Below are positions 32,140 through 43,479 of a stretch of 64,000 nucleotides of DNA, one piece after another; the first letter of the stretch is position 1; the number at the start of each line of letters is the position of its first letter. A program made the translations under genes and the position numbers. The stretch lies in the NCBI RefSeq assembly GCF_000699445.3, contig NC_067202.1, positions 12,367,924-12,431,923 on the forward strand. Reading direction: 5' to 3'. This stretch comes from Schistosoma haematobium (Eukaryota; Platyhelminthes; Trematoda; Strigeidida; Schistosomatidae). The notes beneath the pieces were generated by a model. That model did no database searches. It was not told the origin of the DNA and saw only the letters and a list, made by a program, of their open reading frames with translations.

Positions 32140-32640
32140 ATGGACTATTCTTAGTTGTCTCATCTAGTCTCCAACTAGGTAGTCTGCATATACTAACATG
32201 GTTCAGAACAACAGCCAGTGCCTTCATAGAATGATGCTACATCTTCGCTTGACTACCCGTAGATACTTTCCAACCTACTTTTGCACCAAAAAGCATCGTT
32301 CACTGAGGTAGATGGTGATTAGGCATACGTAACACATGCTCTAACCAACTTATCTGATAGAGATTCAAAACCTAATCAACTGACTTGCCACTTTTGCCAG
32401 GTACCTTGAGCCTAGGACTCAACACACTGCCCACTTAGTTGTTCCACAAAACGAGAATAATACTTCGAAGGCACTTATAATCAAAAACCTTTTGTGAGGT
32501 AAGTTGACAAACGTCAATCGGACTTTCTGCATAAGTATACCATTTTTTATCAGACACCTACTCACAAGGGCTGATGAAACTTTCAGGATACATGAGGTTG
32601 GGTATGAATACAAGGATGTCGACATAAACTGGTTAATAAG
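32140..32640 (-). mobile_element. RTE-like LINE fragment
   Basis: It matches 20690-21000 in its landmarks (caactaggtagtctgcat, catggttcagaac, ggcatacgtaacaca, agattcaaaacct). It extends further upstream in the element: the minus strand near 32510-32560 reads MQKVRLTFVNL, like the RxxKARAAFxNLRHLW region of RTE ORFs. Many stops and frameshifts. The + strand frame at 32504-32839 partly overlaps it. Confidence 0.6.
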
Positions 32641-32844
32641 TTCAAGAATTCATTATTCACTATTTTATACAATGATTATAGATAACCAGTGTTCACAAAC
32701 CATAAGTAATTTAGACGCAAAATATGTAAATTTAATTCATTCAATATCACAAACCGACTCTAGTAGATTTTATTGTGGAGTACATCAGATAAGCCGAAAA
32801 GAAAACTTATTATTTAAAAATCATAACTACAATGTTTAACCATG

Positions 32845-34110
32845 AATTCAGAATATGTATATACCTCCAACGACTGATTTTATGCAACAATTACACGTTA
32901 ACAACCAGTCAATGGCTTATGAAGTAATGTATAAAGAATAGATTAGAAACAGAATATTATAATATGAGACATGGATAACCATACTTTATGAATTATACAA
33001 TAGTCTTTCTATAAACAATTATCGTATCAAAACTATTCCTGAATCATATTTACAGGTTCGTTTACGTGATACGTGTCGATCTGGTGTTATTTATTTTTCA
33101 AATGTAACACAGTTGTCACATTTTCGAAAAAGTAGAAGCATGTTAGGCTGAAAACATTTTCAAAATGATGGAGAAGATTTGTAGCTCAAATGGATGTTTA
33201 CATCACCTAACAGTAAGATTTCATGATGTTATCGCTCAGTACAACAATGAAAACCACGCTAATAAACTATGCAAACTACAGAACACAAAATAACAAAAAT
33301 TCACATAATCATGTGACCATAAGTTGTTTAATTTCCGAGCCTAACTGGCTTAGTTGATGATTACCTATCTAACTGAATCAATGTTTTCGAATTTCGTTAA
33401 TTACAAGAATAGAATAGAAAAGTTATAACCCAATTGATTGTGTGTAGACTTAGAAAACAGAAAAAGAAGGGTATATAAAGCACAGAGATTATAAATAAAA
33501 GGGTTATACAACGAAAATGATCAGAAATTAATGTGACGCATGTAATCTAGCCAAAATTCCTTCTATCTTGCAGTCGCTTAAATTAAACTACGTGATTGCA
33601 ATCACAGAAATATAGTATATCAAATCAACTGCAAAACATTTACCCCATGAAATAACCTTAGACAATTGTCGACCTACAATCTTTTCTCCATATAAACTGA
33701 AATTGGTTGGTGTAGTGTACACACGATAAATATGCATGGTCCCAATGTTTTTTACATGCTGACTTTTACTGTAGTAATAAAACTGAACATTCTAGATATA
33801 TCATCTTATTAACAACAATTATAACTTTCAGTGACTAACAATAAAGTCCATGATTTTTCCTTCCTCTCACTAGGGAATTAACAACTAAAGTGACCAAAAT
33901 TCTAGTATTGATTTTAGTGATAAGTAGTATGTTGTTTATTGATACAAATAACCTAAAATTAAACAAGTAACGGCCTAATTATAAAATAGTCAACAAGTAA
34001 TTGTTTTAAACGAGAAACGATCAAGGATGAGTTGTCGTTACTTTGAACCCCTTACATGGTGTTGAAAAAAATAAATGTTGTTTGATCCTGCCTGGTTTAC
34101 ATAATAACTA
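32845..34110. other. Intron 1 of ATP5IF1-A, mostly featureless
   Basis: Only a piece around 33165-33200 (gatggagaagatttgtagctc) shared with 52125-52150 and the reverse strand at 18115-18140 was recognised. Confidence 0.4.
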
Positions 34111-34114
34111 GCAT

Positions 34115-34500
34115 AATGTACAATCCATGGTCGAGTAAGTACAATTCAGTGACTTCACTTGGTGAGGGTGCTTACGGAAATGAAACGACAAAAAGCGAAC
34201 GTATGGTGCTTAAACGAACTTGGTGGATACGGAGGACTCAACTGGAGGATTCGGGAAACATTGACTACAAAGCATTGGTGTATATGAGATCCTATGATCT
34301 TGAGGAAATGAATGTTGTAAGAGCATATTTGAGTCACCATCTACTTAGGTATCTAAAATTGCTCTACTGACTTGTGGAGTGGTCTTCTAGGGAAACCACC
34401 CACCTCGGTTTGACCTCTTGGCAGTATTCCAATCAGTACACAAATATGATTTGAGTGGCGCATACTTTTAGTATCCGATTGTACCAAGTTAAATTAAACC
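34115..34500 (+). repeat. Dispersed repeat B, diverged
   Basis: It retains aaaagcgaacgtatgg-like, gattcgggaaacattgac, agtcaccatctac, cacccacctcggtttgacc and ttgtaccaa landmarks. The tail is degenerate. Confidence 0.65.
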
Positions 34501-34504
34501 AAGA

Positions 34505-35555
34505 AATAAAGTTAGGGAAGTTTGAGCATCCTCAGACGTCCATGCAGATACATGAAACAAACGTATTTGAAAAACACTGACGTCGTATAGTATTACTTAA
34601 CTGTGATCATATCAAGTTTACATTTAAAATTTAATACAAAGCTGTTATATTGGTTATCATCGGATAATCGATTAGTTGTAACGTGATTGTATATTCAATA
34701 TTGGTGAAATCTGAATCCGTATGATGCCTCAACCACTGAACTTAATGTTAAAAAAACAACGAATAGCTAACAGCAGTACCAAATTATTAAAGATAACCAC
34801 TTAATTTATGTGAATCAACAGTACAGTCGATTGTCATCACTATCCCCTACTATTTAACTCTTAGGTTCTATCTAATACAATACACTGGCTACTTTAAACA
34901 TGCTACCGAAAACAATATATTACAACTCCAATTCACATAATCTTTTACTTCGCTTTGAGCTATACTTCACGTACAAGGGCTAGCGATACCATCCAGATGT
35001 TCAACCCTAAGCAGATGAGACGGGGTTTCGAAACTCAAACGTAGCGGCTGAAAGTCGAACATTAGATAGACACTATAAACTGAATACTATTAATTGTAGA
35101 ACTTGAAAAGAGACTGGTAATGTGTAGTTCTCTAAAGCAAAGTAACTTTGTGGCTGAATGAAAAACGGTTTAAACTAGGCTATACCAATCTAATATCTTC
35201 TATCACAAAAACTATGGGAAATAAGCAGCTGTCCAATTAGCTTGATGCAATTCCATTATCAAGTACAGGTTTATGCAATATTCTTTTGGTCACACTTGTT
35301 TTATGGGGTCTAATAATATTGCCCAGTCAGTCAGTCATAACCAGCATACAACCTGGGATAACTATATTCGTTAGCTCAAGTTCACTTACTACATTATCAT
35401 GACGAAACAAATAATAAAGGAATCAAAATAATGTAGTAGCAATTACGTTGACAATGACTGGACGTTAACACTATAATTAGAAAAGACAGTAAGAAGGTAT
35501 GTACAAAAGAATAGTGGAAATGAAGATAAAGAGGAAGGTAAAAAAGTAAAAGCAC
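34505..35555. other. Intron 1 of ATP5IF1-A, no feature seen
   Basis: No exon or clear repeat family was recognised on either strand. Confidence 0.4.
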
Positions 35556-35559
35556 CTGA

Positions 35560-35990
35560 GCCATCTTGAGCCACATCAATCAAAATCTGTAGCCACTAAA
35601 CGGGATTATCGTATGGACCTCAACCATGTCATCTGCTTTTATACATAAGCGGCTCAGACCAACAATAAAGGAATATAGGAACAATCAGTATGGGGGTTGT
35701 AGAGGCTGTTGAATTTTGAGATAACAAACCGATCTGTTAAACAACCATCGAAAAACTGGGAGGACTATACAGCTGTTTCGTCCTAGCACGGGGATCCTCA
35801 GCAGATCTGGGGACCAAACTCAAAACCTTCGGTCTCGAAAATATGCTGATGAACATGAACTGATGTATTTTTTGTTTGGTCGCCCCTATCTTTCTCTCAA
35901 TCTGTTCACAGACCGGCTAAAATTGCTCGTCGAAGTAGGGGGTAGTGGTCAGATAAACATTGTCCAAAATAAGGTTAGACTGGCTTAAAG
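35560..35990 (-). mobile_element. RTE-like fragment split by a SINE-H insertion
   Basis: The left RTE part (agccatcttgagccacatc, gacctcaaccatgtcatctgc, gcggctcagacc) and right RTE part (tttgtttggtcgcccctatctttctc, gtcgaagtagggggtagtgg) are collinear with 20690-20900 but separated by about 185 bp of SINE-H in minus orientation (about 35690-35870: tgggggttgtagaggctgtt, gctgtttcgtcctagcacgg, ctcctcagcagatc). The SINE therefore inserted after the RTE copy. Confidence 0.65.
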
Positions 35991-36290
35991 GAGATTATAT
36001 AATGAAGAGTATGGACATATCAACTAAATATGCAGAAGTGCATATATAACATTTCAATAAACATGTATTATAATTTTCAAAAGATGAGAACAAATTTTAA
36101 GTAGTCAAAATAAAAAAATGGACATACACTAGTAGATAACAAGTAACAATTTTATATTGATCAATGATTTACAAAAGCATTAACCACTACTGAAGTTATA
36201 AATAAACTAATTCACATAAAAAAGGTTATTTAAAGAGCATAAAGTAAAAAAATAGATTAGAAAACTTGTAAAATAAAATTAATTAAACAC

Positions 36291-36339
36291 CTTGCCTGCA
36301 CCTCGCCCCAATTCGTCACCAGGATACATACGAATACAC
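36291..36339 (-). CDS. ATP5IF1: ATP synthase inhibitor IF1, copy A, first visible exon
   Basis: A 49-nt exon with acceptor TGACTACTTTTAG and donor GTGTTT. After one base of a split codon it reads CIRMYPGDELGRGAGK, joined in phase 0 to GGGTGGSIRDAGG at 31472. It aligns with copy B exon 15619-15670 with the same entry phase and an equivalent Met. Its acceptor lies 61 nt past the MMAB stop codon on the same strand. Either IF1-A is the downstream cistron of a trans-spliced unit and starts at the Met here, or an upstream presequence exon lies beyond MMAB and MMAB is nested in the intron. No presequence exon was found. Confidence 0.8.
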
Positions 36340-36400
36340 CTAAAAGTAGTCAAAAATGGGTGAGTCTAAAGAATACTGTACTAAATAGCGTTTAAAGCAG

Positions 36401-37078
36401 TTATTTTTTAGATTTTGTGTTAGGTAACAAAAATGTTTTTTCAGTAAATCCTAAGCCATTGGTAATATATCGTGCAGCAGTAAACAGATAATCACTCAGA
36501 CGATTCAGGTACTTTACTACACTTTCTTCGACAACAGGATATTCGTGTTGAAGGTTCATGCTGATAACACACCGTTCAGCTCGTCTGCAAACAGCTCTCG
36601 CAAGTTGTAGGGAACTTCCGGGAGTTCCACCTGACGGTAATATGAAGACCTTTAGAAGCGGCAAAGCATTTGTCAAATTGTCAATCCATTGCTCTAGTTC
36701 AACTGAAACATCCTCTGGAAAAGCCACACGCTTATACCGCTTTGGACGCTCCGAAATATCGGTTTGGTTTTCAGGACGAGGAAGAGGTGTGGCTATTGAA
36801 GACGACATGCCCAGTAAACGACATTGTATTTGCTCTAATTGTTTTAAAACAGTTAGGACGTCATATTCGGGGAGCTGTCTGGATATATGATCATGAATAT
36901 GAGCTGACGCCAAGCCTATGCAACATGCAAGTTCATCAACTGTCCCAAGAGCATCGAACACAGGATCATTTTTGGGACGACGTTCACCAGTAAACAAACT
37001 ACTTGTCCCATTGTCACCTGTCCTAGTATATATTTTCACTGCTCGTTTTGGTACATGAGATATAAGGCTGGCACCCAA
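36401..37078 (-). CDS. MMAB: Cob(I)yrinic acid a,c-diamide adenosyltransferase, mitochondrial
   Basis: PduO-type corrinoid adenosyltransferase, which transfers the adenosyl group of ATP to cob(I)alamin to make adenosylcobalamin for methylmalonyl-CoA mutase in mitochondria. The frame shows the ATP-binding start KIYTRTGDNGTSSLF (residues 15-29), GERRPKNDPVFDALGTVDEL (31-50), the LPSGG turn (147-151), the signature ARAVCRRAER (160-169) and VVKYLNRLSDYLFTAARY (187-204), all in family order and spacing in one exon. Length matches the catalytic domain. The first codon of the ORF is TTG; the frame stays open upstream to about 37275 without an ATG, and in that extension a basic, Ser/Arg-rich stretch (RSLRSFNLFRFHSRN) looks like the mitochondrial presequence. 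The true start is therefore in an upstream exon; a possible acceptor is TATTCATTGTACAG near 37170. No AATAAA lies between its stop and the IF1-A exon. Adenosylcobalamin supports the helminth propionate pathway. Confidence 0.95.
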   Translation of the reverse strand: MGASLISHVPKRAVKIYTRTGDNGTSSLFTGERRPKNDPVFDALGTVDELACCIGLASAHIHDHISRQLPEYDVLTVLKQLEQIQCRLLGMSSSIATPLPRPENQTDISERPKRYKRVAFPEDVSVELEQWIDNLTNALPLLKVFILPSGGTPGSSLQLARAVCRRAERCVISMNLQHEYPVVEESVVKYLNRLSDYLFTAARYITNGLGFTEKTFLLPNTKSKK

Positions 37079-37179
37079 GTATACATTACGGCTGTGGAAT
37101 CGAAAAAGATTGAAAGATCTGAGACTTCTCGAACTACCAGAGATTTGTAGGTGACTACTGTATACAACTGTACAATGAA

Positions 37180-38220
37180 TAATATCAATGAAATAAAATA
37201 TACAATTTGCGAATCCCTCAGATAAAAATAAACCTTCTACTGAATAATAGTCATTAGTTACAACTACTATCTAATTATCTTCAAATTTCCTGTATGAGTC
37301 GACAAATGTGTATATACTACGACTCCCCATATAGTGGGATTTCAGTATCACTTATAATGAACCATAATTTTACGATATATGGTCTTAGAATTGATTTAGG
37401 CCCTATGTACAGAACTGATATCGTTTAGTATAGTCTGAATTGTGGCAATAAAAACTTAAGGCTAAAAACGAAGGGGAAACCAGGCACTAATCCGTATCAG
37501 ACAATCAAGTTTTTATGGTACAAGAATAATTAAGCCATGTGGTCAAGCTAGCTAGATTTTGAACGAAATCTCATATATTACAGGTATCGAATGAATAACT
37601 GATTTCATTTCGTAAAGCCAGAGAAAGTCCCAAGGTAATTGTTGTTTGTATTGCACTTACCCAATAGACAAAGGTTTCAGGAACGTCATTGAGTCTTTGA
37701 GCACCACCTTCAAATTTTGAGGGATGTAGGTTAACAAACGTTGCATGTCTAATATATCCAATATATCTCAAACTGAGTGTATGGATGAGAGTATCCGTAG
37801 GAGTATCTCCTAGGTCCTAATATATTCAAAGTTTGATTTAGTGAGCTTTCTTTAATCTCTCGATCTTATATTCCTGAAGAATAAGTGGTTTGCACCTCTA
37901 AAAGTGAAAAGAAAAAACTGATATCCCTTTGATTTGTGTGGTTGTATTTGAACATGAAGTGATCAATATAGAATTAGTGTAACGATAATATCATATACTT
38001 GTCATAAATTTCGGACGTACCTGTTGAACTTTTTTTACATTATTAACGGATAGACAAAAGAAATCGGTTAAGTGATTTAAATAAAATTAAGTTATCGGAA
38101 TCTCAAAAATATCACGTCATAAGAATCAAATTTCGAGACAAAGTACGTCAATCAACTTAACTTGTGATTCTACAAGACAGCATTGTATAATACTAACAAG
38201 TAAATCGGTGCTGAAGAGTT
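37180..38220. other. Upstream region of MMAB, repeat piece only
   Basis: Around 37560-37810 is a block (ttttgaacgaaatctcatatattacaggt ... caatagacaaaggtttcagg, in separate pieces) also seen near 5695-5740 and 6310-6420, so it is a dispersed repeat. No upstream MMAB exon was recognised. Confidence 0.45.
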
Positions 38221-38225
38221 CCTGA

Positions 38226-38780
38226 CTAACTAGTATTTGTAAACGTGAAAACTATCAACCAAAACTTATAAAAACGACGGCAACAAGGCTCAACAGGAAT
38301 CTCAGAAGTTGACCAAAGTATTGGACTGGGGTGCCATAAACCGAAGCACCTGGAAAATACATCTACTGGCCTGGGTATGATTAACTCTATCGTCCTGAGA
38401 TAAGTGACCTCATTTCCGGTAACATGCCTTTGTGTAATACTTTCGCATCCCTTTGGCAACGCCACGGTTTCAAATAAGCGAAAATTGATACACTTTGATC
38501 CAATCTTTGAAATGAAGCCAACACAATGATCCTGCAACCACTGGGCCGATCAATTTTTTTAGTGTTCTCCACGGTTATAGAGTCTAGTTGATGATGACGT
38601 GCGTGATTTATTTGAATCTCAAGGAACTTCTTTTTCGCCCAGTGGTTAACAGTTGTTAGCACTAGTTTGTTTGATTGTGGAGATAAGTGAAGCAAATTGA
38701 GTAGTTGAACTGTATCACTATTGCTCACATAAATATGGCTTAAAGCTGAGGGTAAAAGTATGGTATGGGAACGAGCTAAT
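38226..38780 (-). other. Unassigned open frames, possibly an exon
   Basis: Two overlapping frames of about 105-115 codons. The one from about 38770 to 38387 has the more protein-like composition: LPSALSHIYVSNSDTVQLL, LLHLSPQSNKLVLTTVNHW, KKKFLEIQINHARHH. It has no Met start and no clear splice sites. I do not recognise a family. It lies upstream of MMAB on the same strand, so an exon of that or another gene is possible. Confidence 0.2.
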
Positions 38781-39802
38781 CAGAATTAGAATGGCAAATT
38801 TAAATTTTCTGCACCAAATTTAAACACCACGTTTTGTAACGCATTCGAAACCTTACGACACCAACGTCTGGTCTCGATTATTAGATTATCTTAATCTTAC
38901 GCTTGTGTTATTGCCAATTGTTTTCAATCACTTTCATCATGAAAGATAAGTATTATCGGCGTGCTTATTAAATCATCCTTTTACTCTCCCCTTTTTTCGT
39001 CTTCCGATTCTCTTGTACTCATAATACCCCCCCCCCTCAGTACACAAGATACCTTCAAGCTGGACGTCAACCTACTAAAGGTTAGACATTATAGTATAGC
39101 GAGATATAGGAAAACCTTTGTATACTGCTCAAAACATTCGAAACGGTAGTGAAAAGTTAATCATTGACACCATAGAGTAAGTGGTAGTATTAAACTTATT
39201 ATACAAGCATCTAGTCTCTGAAGCTGTACACAGCAGGCAGATGGATACTATACCTAAATTCCGACCCTAAACCCTCAATCCTGAAACAAATCTTAACCTA
39301 GTGACACTACATTTAATGAACGAACAAATCAGACGGCGCCTTTTGGCATTCCCGCGCGAAATTCACTTAGCCTTAGGAGCTGACACCATAATAACTGTAG
39401 TTTTCTTTCCAGACGAAAGTTCTGAGGGTACGTCTATAAATACCTAAAAAGTAGTAATTGGTTTGTGATACCAAATTACGTACCCAAAGCATTTAAGTAC
39501 ACACCTTTCCTGCACAAATACAGACATCATTGTGTACAACAGATTACCACTGGTTGTGACTTGAATCTGAACTAGTAATAGCGTGAATACTAGTTCTAAT
39601 TGTTATTAAAATGGTAGCTACGACAATTGCTGGAAACAAGTTTAAGAAGTGGGGAGAAGTGAAGTATTGCGTATTGATGCGGATGCATGTGTGAATAATG
39701 TCTATATCACAATTGTTATGTTACCATTTTTTGACTTGTTTCCATACTACAATTCACAAAGCAGTGGACATGGTATATACATAAATTCCCTGTTGAAATG
39801 CG

Positions 39803-39808
39803 TATAAA
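39803..39808 (+). promoter_or_regulatory. TATA box candidate ahead of a short secretory ORF
   Basis: TATAAA in gcgtataaattttcggc, 82 nt upstream of the ATG at 39891. By itself a weak signal in AT-rich DNA. Confidence 0.25.
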
Positions 39809-39890
39809 TTTTCGGCTCAATTAGCTTCCAGCTAACTGCAGCTTTTCAATTAAAAGTATCGATTCAACCAATAAATCGGTCAGTAATTCA

Positions 39891-39977
39891 ATGACAAAGG
39901 TCATTTATCTTATTATGTTGTTATTGTTGCATCAGATTGCATATCTACGCAGTACTGTCAACGTGACTAAGAAATAA
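39891..39977 (+). CDS. Short ORF with signal-peptide-like sequence
   Basis: ATG-initiated 28-codon frame: MTKVIYLIMLLLLHQIAYLR then STVNVTKK and TAA. The hydrophobic core between a Lys at position 3 and a polar C-terminus looks like a secretory signal peptide. An NVT sequon follows it. GCGCAG|GTAAAA, a good donor, lies just after the stop; a weaker donor (AAC|GTGACT) lies inside the frame. The layout (TATA box, short leader, ATG, signal exon) resembles the first exon of schistosome micro-exon genes, but no downstream exon could be confirmed. Confidence 0.25.
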   Translation: MTKVIYLIMLLLLHQIAYLRSTVNVTKK

Positions 39978-41169
39978 GCGCAGGTAAAACCTTAAGTCTC
40001 AAAAATTAAAAGTTATTTGCAAGCTTCATGGTTTTCAGAATGTTTGGGTCTATATAATACATCCTAGATATCAAAAAAAGATTCGCTGTACTCGACCTAA
40101 AGGCTTCAAAAGCTGATGAGCGATAGGCTAACTACTATACCATGAACAGAAAACTAGTTTAGAGGAAACGCTATACATACATAAAAACTTACTGATAACC
40201 GGACGAAAATATAATTCGAAAGTGCGTAACCCAGACTGTTTAACTCCACTCGTACAATTTTCAATATCGGTTTCAGCTTAGAAAAGATAAGAAGTTAGAT
40301 AGTCTGTGTTATTCCTAGAAATGGTGGTCCCTCAGTTGATCAAATTGTTTGAAAGGGTCGGCAGATGGAGATCTAACCACGGGCTCAGATATTGAATCCT
40401 ATTCGCTGATGATTCGATTTGAAAGTCGATAGTTAGCTTATAATTTATTTGTCCTGTGTTTGTGAACATTTTTCGGAATGTCCTCGTAAACTATTTCCTT
40501 TGGAAGACAAGAAAAATGAGGGCATGTTGGGTGCGAATTATTCACAAAGTAATATAGAAACTGATCAAATAGCTTCTGGTTCTTCTATAAGACAATAAAT
40601 CCCCAAAATAAATAGCACTGTAAGTCTTCGACATTGGATGCTGACCACATTAGTTTTAATGGACTCACCTAGCTGAAGGCGCTCGGTCACGAATCCGCAC
40701 TAGATCACGAGTGGGGACGCCATGCTCTGTGATGAAAAAATTGAACAAACCTTCAAATGCTGTGGACTATGACCAAGGGAGATATCGTGGATGTTAATAT
40801 TGTGGCTCATTTCCTCAAATTAATCGGAAAAGAAGCCTACGGCTTATTGTAAGCTTTAACATCTCCAGAATAGTCTATCTTCTTTATGCAACTCTCATGC
40901 AACTACTGTTTCAAATGCTGTAAAGGAGGAAAGTGGTTCGTCAGGACATTAAGAATTCCACTGATTTACTACATCATCTCAATTCAGTATATACCCAAGG
41001 TTATACGGATAATGGTTAATTGAGAAGTTGAGAAGCAGTTCATGAGAATGAGCACAAGTTTGGTAGGTGTTTGCCCTGTGGGATATTTCACTCATGCTAT
41101 TCATGTATATTTCTCAATGCTAAGTGTAGTAAAATTGGACGTATTCTGTCAGTTTATAAAACTACTAGT

Positions 41170-42628
41170 CATTTCGTTGCAAGTTGTGCTTAACATTGTA
41201 ATACCGAACTTGTTAAGTTTGTATAATAATTCGCCGCTTAGCGTGATGTTCTCACACTCGCTAAGTCGAGGAAAACTACCAGAAAATTGGAGGCTGGCTC
41301 ACATCACACTAATTTTCAAAGGAGGTCGACGCAGCGAACCTTCAAGTTAGCGAACGGTGGCTCTTCTCTCAATGCCTTCAAAAATCATGGAGTCCCTGAT
41401 GTGCGATGGTATAAATGATTATTTACTGTCCTTAAATTTCTTCTCACCCCAACAGCATGGTTTCAGGAAGGATTACTCATGTATTACCAACCTGCTGACT
41501 GCGGTGGACAGATGGACAAGCATCCTTTATCACAAGGGGAAGGTTGATATCATCTACCTAGACTTCTCAAAAGCTTTTGATAAGGTTAACCATACATGTC
41601 TTATCAATAAGCTCAAACGATTGGGTATCAGACCACCTCTAATCGATTGGCTCACTTCATACCTGAAAAATCGGCATTTTAAGGTCAGGGTTAATTTAAC
41701 CTTATCTCAGGCTATGGAATGTCCCAGTGGGTTCCCCCAGGGCTCAGTACTAGGACCTCTTCTCTTCTTGATCTACATAAATGATCTTCCTCAACAGGTA
41801 ACGTCAGACTTATTACTTTTTGCCGACGGCGTGAAACTTTGGAGAGAGATACGCAACCAAGACGATATACAGGCACTTCAGGAGGATCTGACTCGACTTC
41901 AAAGTTGGGCAGATGACAACGGACTTACCTTTAACACTTCAAAGTGTAAAGTAGTCCATCTGCGACATGTCACAGAATACAGTTATAACTTAGGAAACTC
42001 CTCTCTAGTAGTATCACAAGTCGAAAAAGACTTAGGAGTCCTAGTGCCACACGATTTAAAGTCTTATGCTGCTTGTGATAAAAATGCCTTCCGAGCACAA
42101 CTTGCACTGGTAACATTGAAACGCATTTTTGGCCAGTTTGACGGAAGAACTTTCCATATAATCTTCATTAGTTGTATCCGTCCCCATTTAGAGTACGGAA
42201 ACATAGTATTTCCCCCCTCACTCCAAAAGGATAAGGACACCCCGGAGCGTATCCAACGGCGAGCCATGAAATCAGTCCGAGGGCTCAAATTCAAACCTTA
42301 CGAAGAGCGCCTCCATTCACTTAACCTTTACCCATTAGAGTATAGGCGTCTTAGAGGTGATCTTCTGATGGCTTATAGTATACTTAACACTTCTGGACAT
42401 CCTCTTAAACACCTACTTAAGCTTAGTTCCAACACTAACCTAAGAGGTAACACCCAAAAACTGGAGACACAACATAGCAGAACGGACTGTGGACACAACT
42501 TCTACTCCTTAAGAGTCGTCAAATGATGGAATTCGCTGCCGAGTGAGCTAGTCCAAGCAACTTCCCAGGAGTCCTTTAAGAGGCAACTTGATCTATTCTT
42601 AAGGACTAAGGATAGTATCACACTATGA
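41170..42628 (+). mobile_element. CR1/jockey-type LINE, 5'-truncated RT ORF
   Basis: The RT domain of a non-LTR retrotransposon begins abruptly near 41195 (LLSLYNNSPLSVMFSHSLSR) and runs to a TGA at 42626. Readable motifs include LPENWRLAHITLIFKGG, HGFRKDYSC, YLDFSKAFDKV, GFPQGSVLGPLLFLIYINDL, the FADG box, LQSWADDNGLTFNTSKCK and the C-terminal WNSLPSELVQATSQESFKRQL. There are two in-frame stops: TAG at 41348 and TGA at 42524. Endonuclease and ORF1 are missing. The 3' end of the element is not defined. Confidence 0.9.
41357..42526 (+). pseudogene. LINE reverse transcriptase with catalytic-site change
   Basis: The uninterrupted 389-codon centre of the LINE above. It contains RT motifs in order: YLDFSKAFD (67-75), FPQGSVLGPLLF (126-137) and FADG (155-158), where the family has FADD or YADD; the second catalytic Asp has become Gly (GGC codon). 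The same frame continues on both sides past single stop codons, so the copy is dead through point mutations rather than frameshifts and is probably of moderate age. It is not related to host function. Confidence 0.9.
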
Positions 42629-42634
42629 TTTACC

Positions 42635-43475
42635 AATTTCTTTTCCTCTTTCATTGTTAACATACCTAGGTTCCTGTCTGGAGGATTTGGTGATCCCCTG
42701 CTACTAGACACGGAAGCCTGTTAAGCGAAAGCTTCTTCTATTCCGTCCGCAACCATTTGAACCATTTTAACTTCTAAGTATCACAAAAACTCATTTAGCA
42801 GAACGAAGACATGATGTTTTTTAATGGCTACGGTGTTCAGTGTATGTTGTGGAAGGTATATATGAACTGAAGGGAAGGGTAAAACTGAATAAAAAGACGC
42901 AGCCACTTATTAATCCTCATTTTCCCTTAAACCTAATCTATCGATTTCTACTCAGGTTAACCCACTACTTTAATAGTCTGTTGAGTCATGCTCACATTCA
43001 TTACCGTATTGTAATACTAATTAGTACTCATAATTTAATAGTTCAGTCGATGGTAATAATTGATCATCTATATTCATGATTAGTTATTAGGATTCATCAA
43101 CAACCTTTAGGTTTGTTAAAACACAAACCACTAGCAAACGTGGCCTTTACTTGACTAAAATACACACTGGTTAGCAATATAAGCAGAGACTGAGTAGTTA
43201 TCTATACTTGATTCTTCATCTTGTTTACTCGTTGAACATCCTCATCTATTTTAAACGATGAACTATCACTCAGTATCCTTTTTTTCTACTATCACTTGTC
43301 TAATTTCCCATTTTCTTGTTCCACTGCCCAAAATCAAAGACAGTATTCCAGAAATGTAAGGTGACTTTAAGCTACGAAATTTCTGCAATCTTAAGCTCAT
43401 TGTATTTTAAAACCTTTTCAGTCTAACAGAAAGTTTATCGACAATTATCTCGAGCTTCCCGATATTGAGAATTTC
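42635..43475. other. Between LINE fragments, no gene seen
   Basis: It begins with the LINE 3' flank (cctaggttcctgtctggagg) and continues as AT-rich DNA. Confidence 0.4.
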
Positions 43476-43479
43476 TCTC

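Noticed and set aside
32504..32839. 111-codon + strand frame
   Set aside because: Its first part is antisense to an RTE fragment and the rest has no recognisable features or splice sites.
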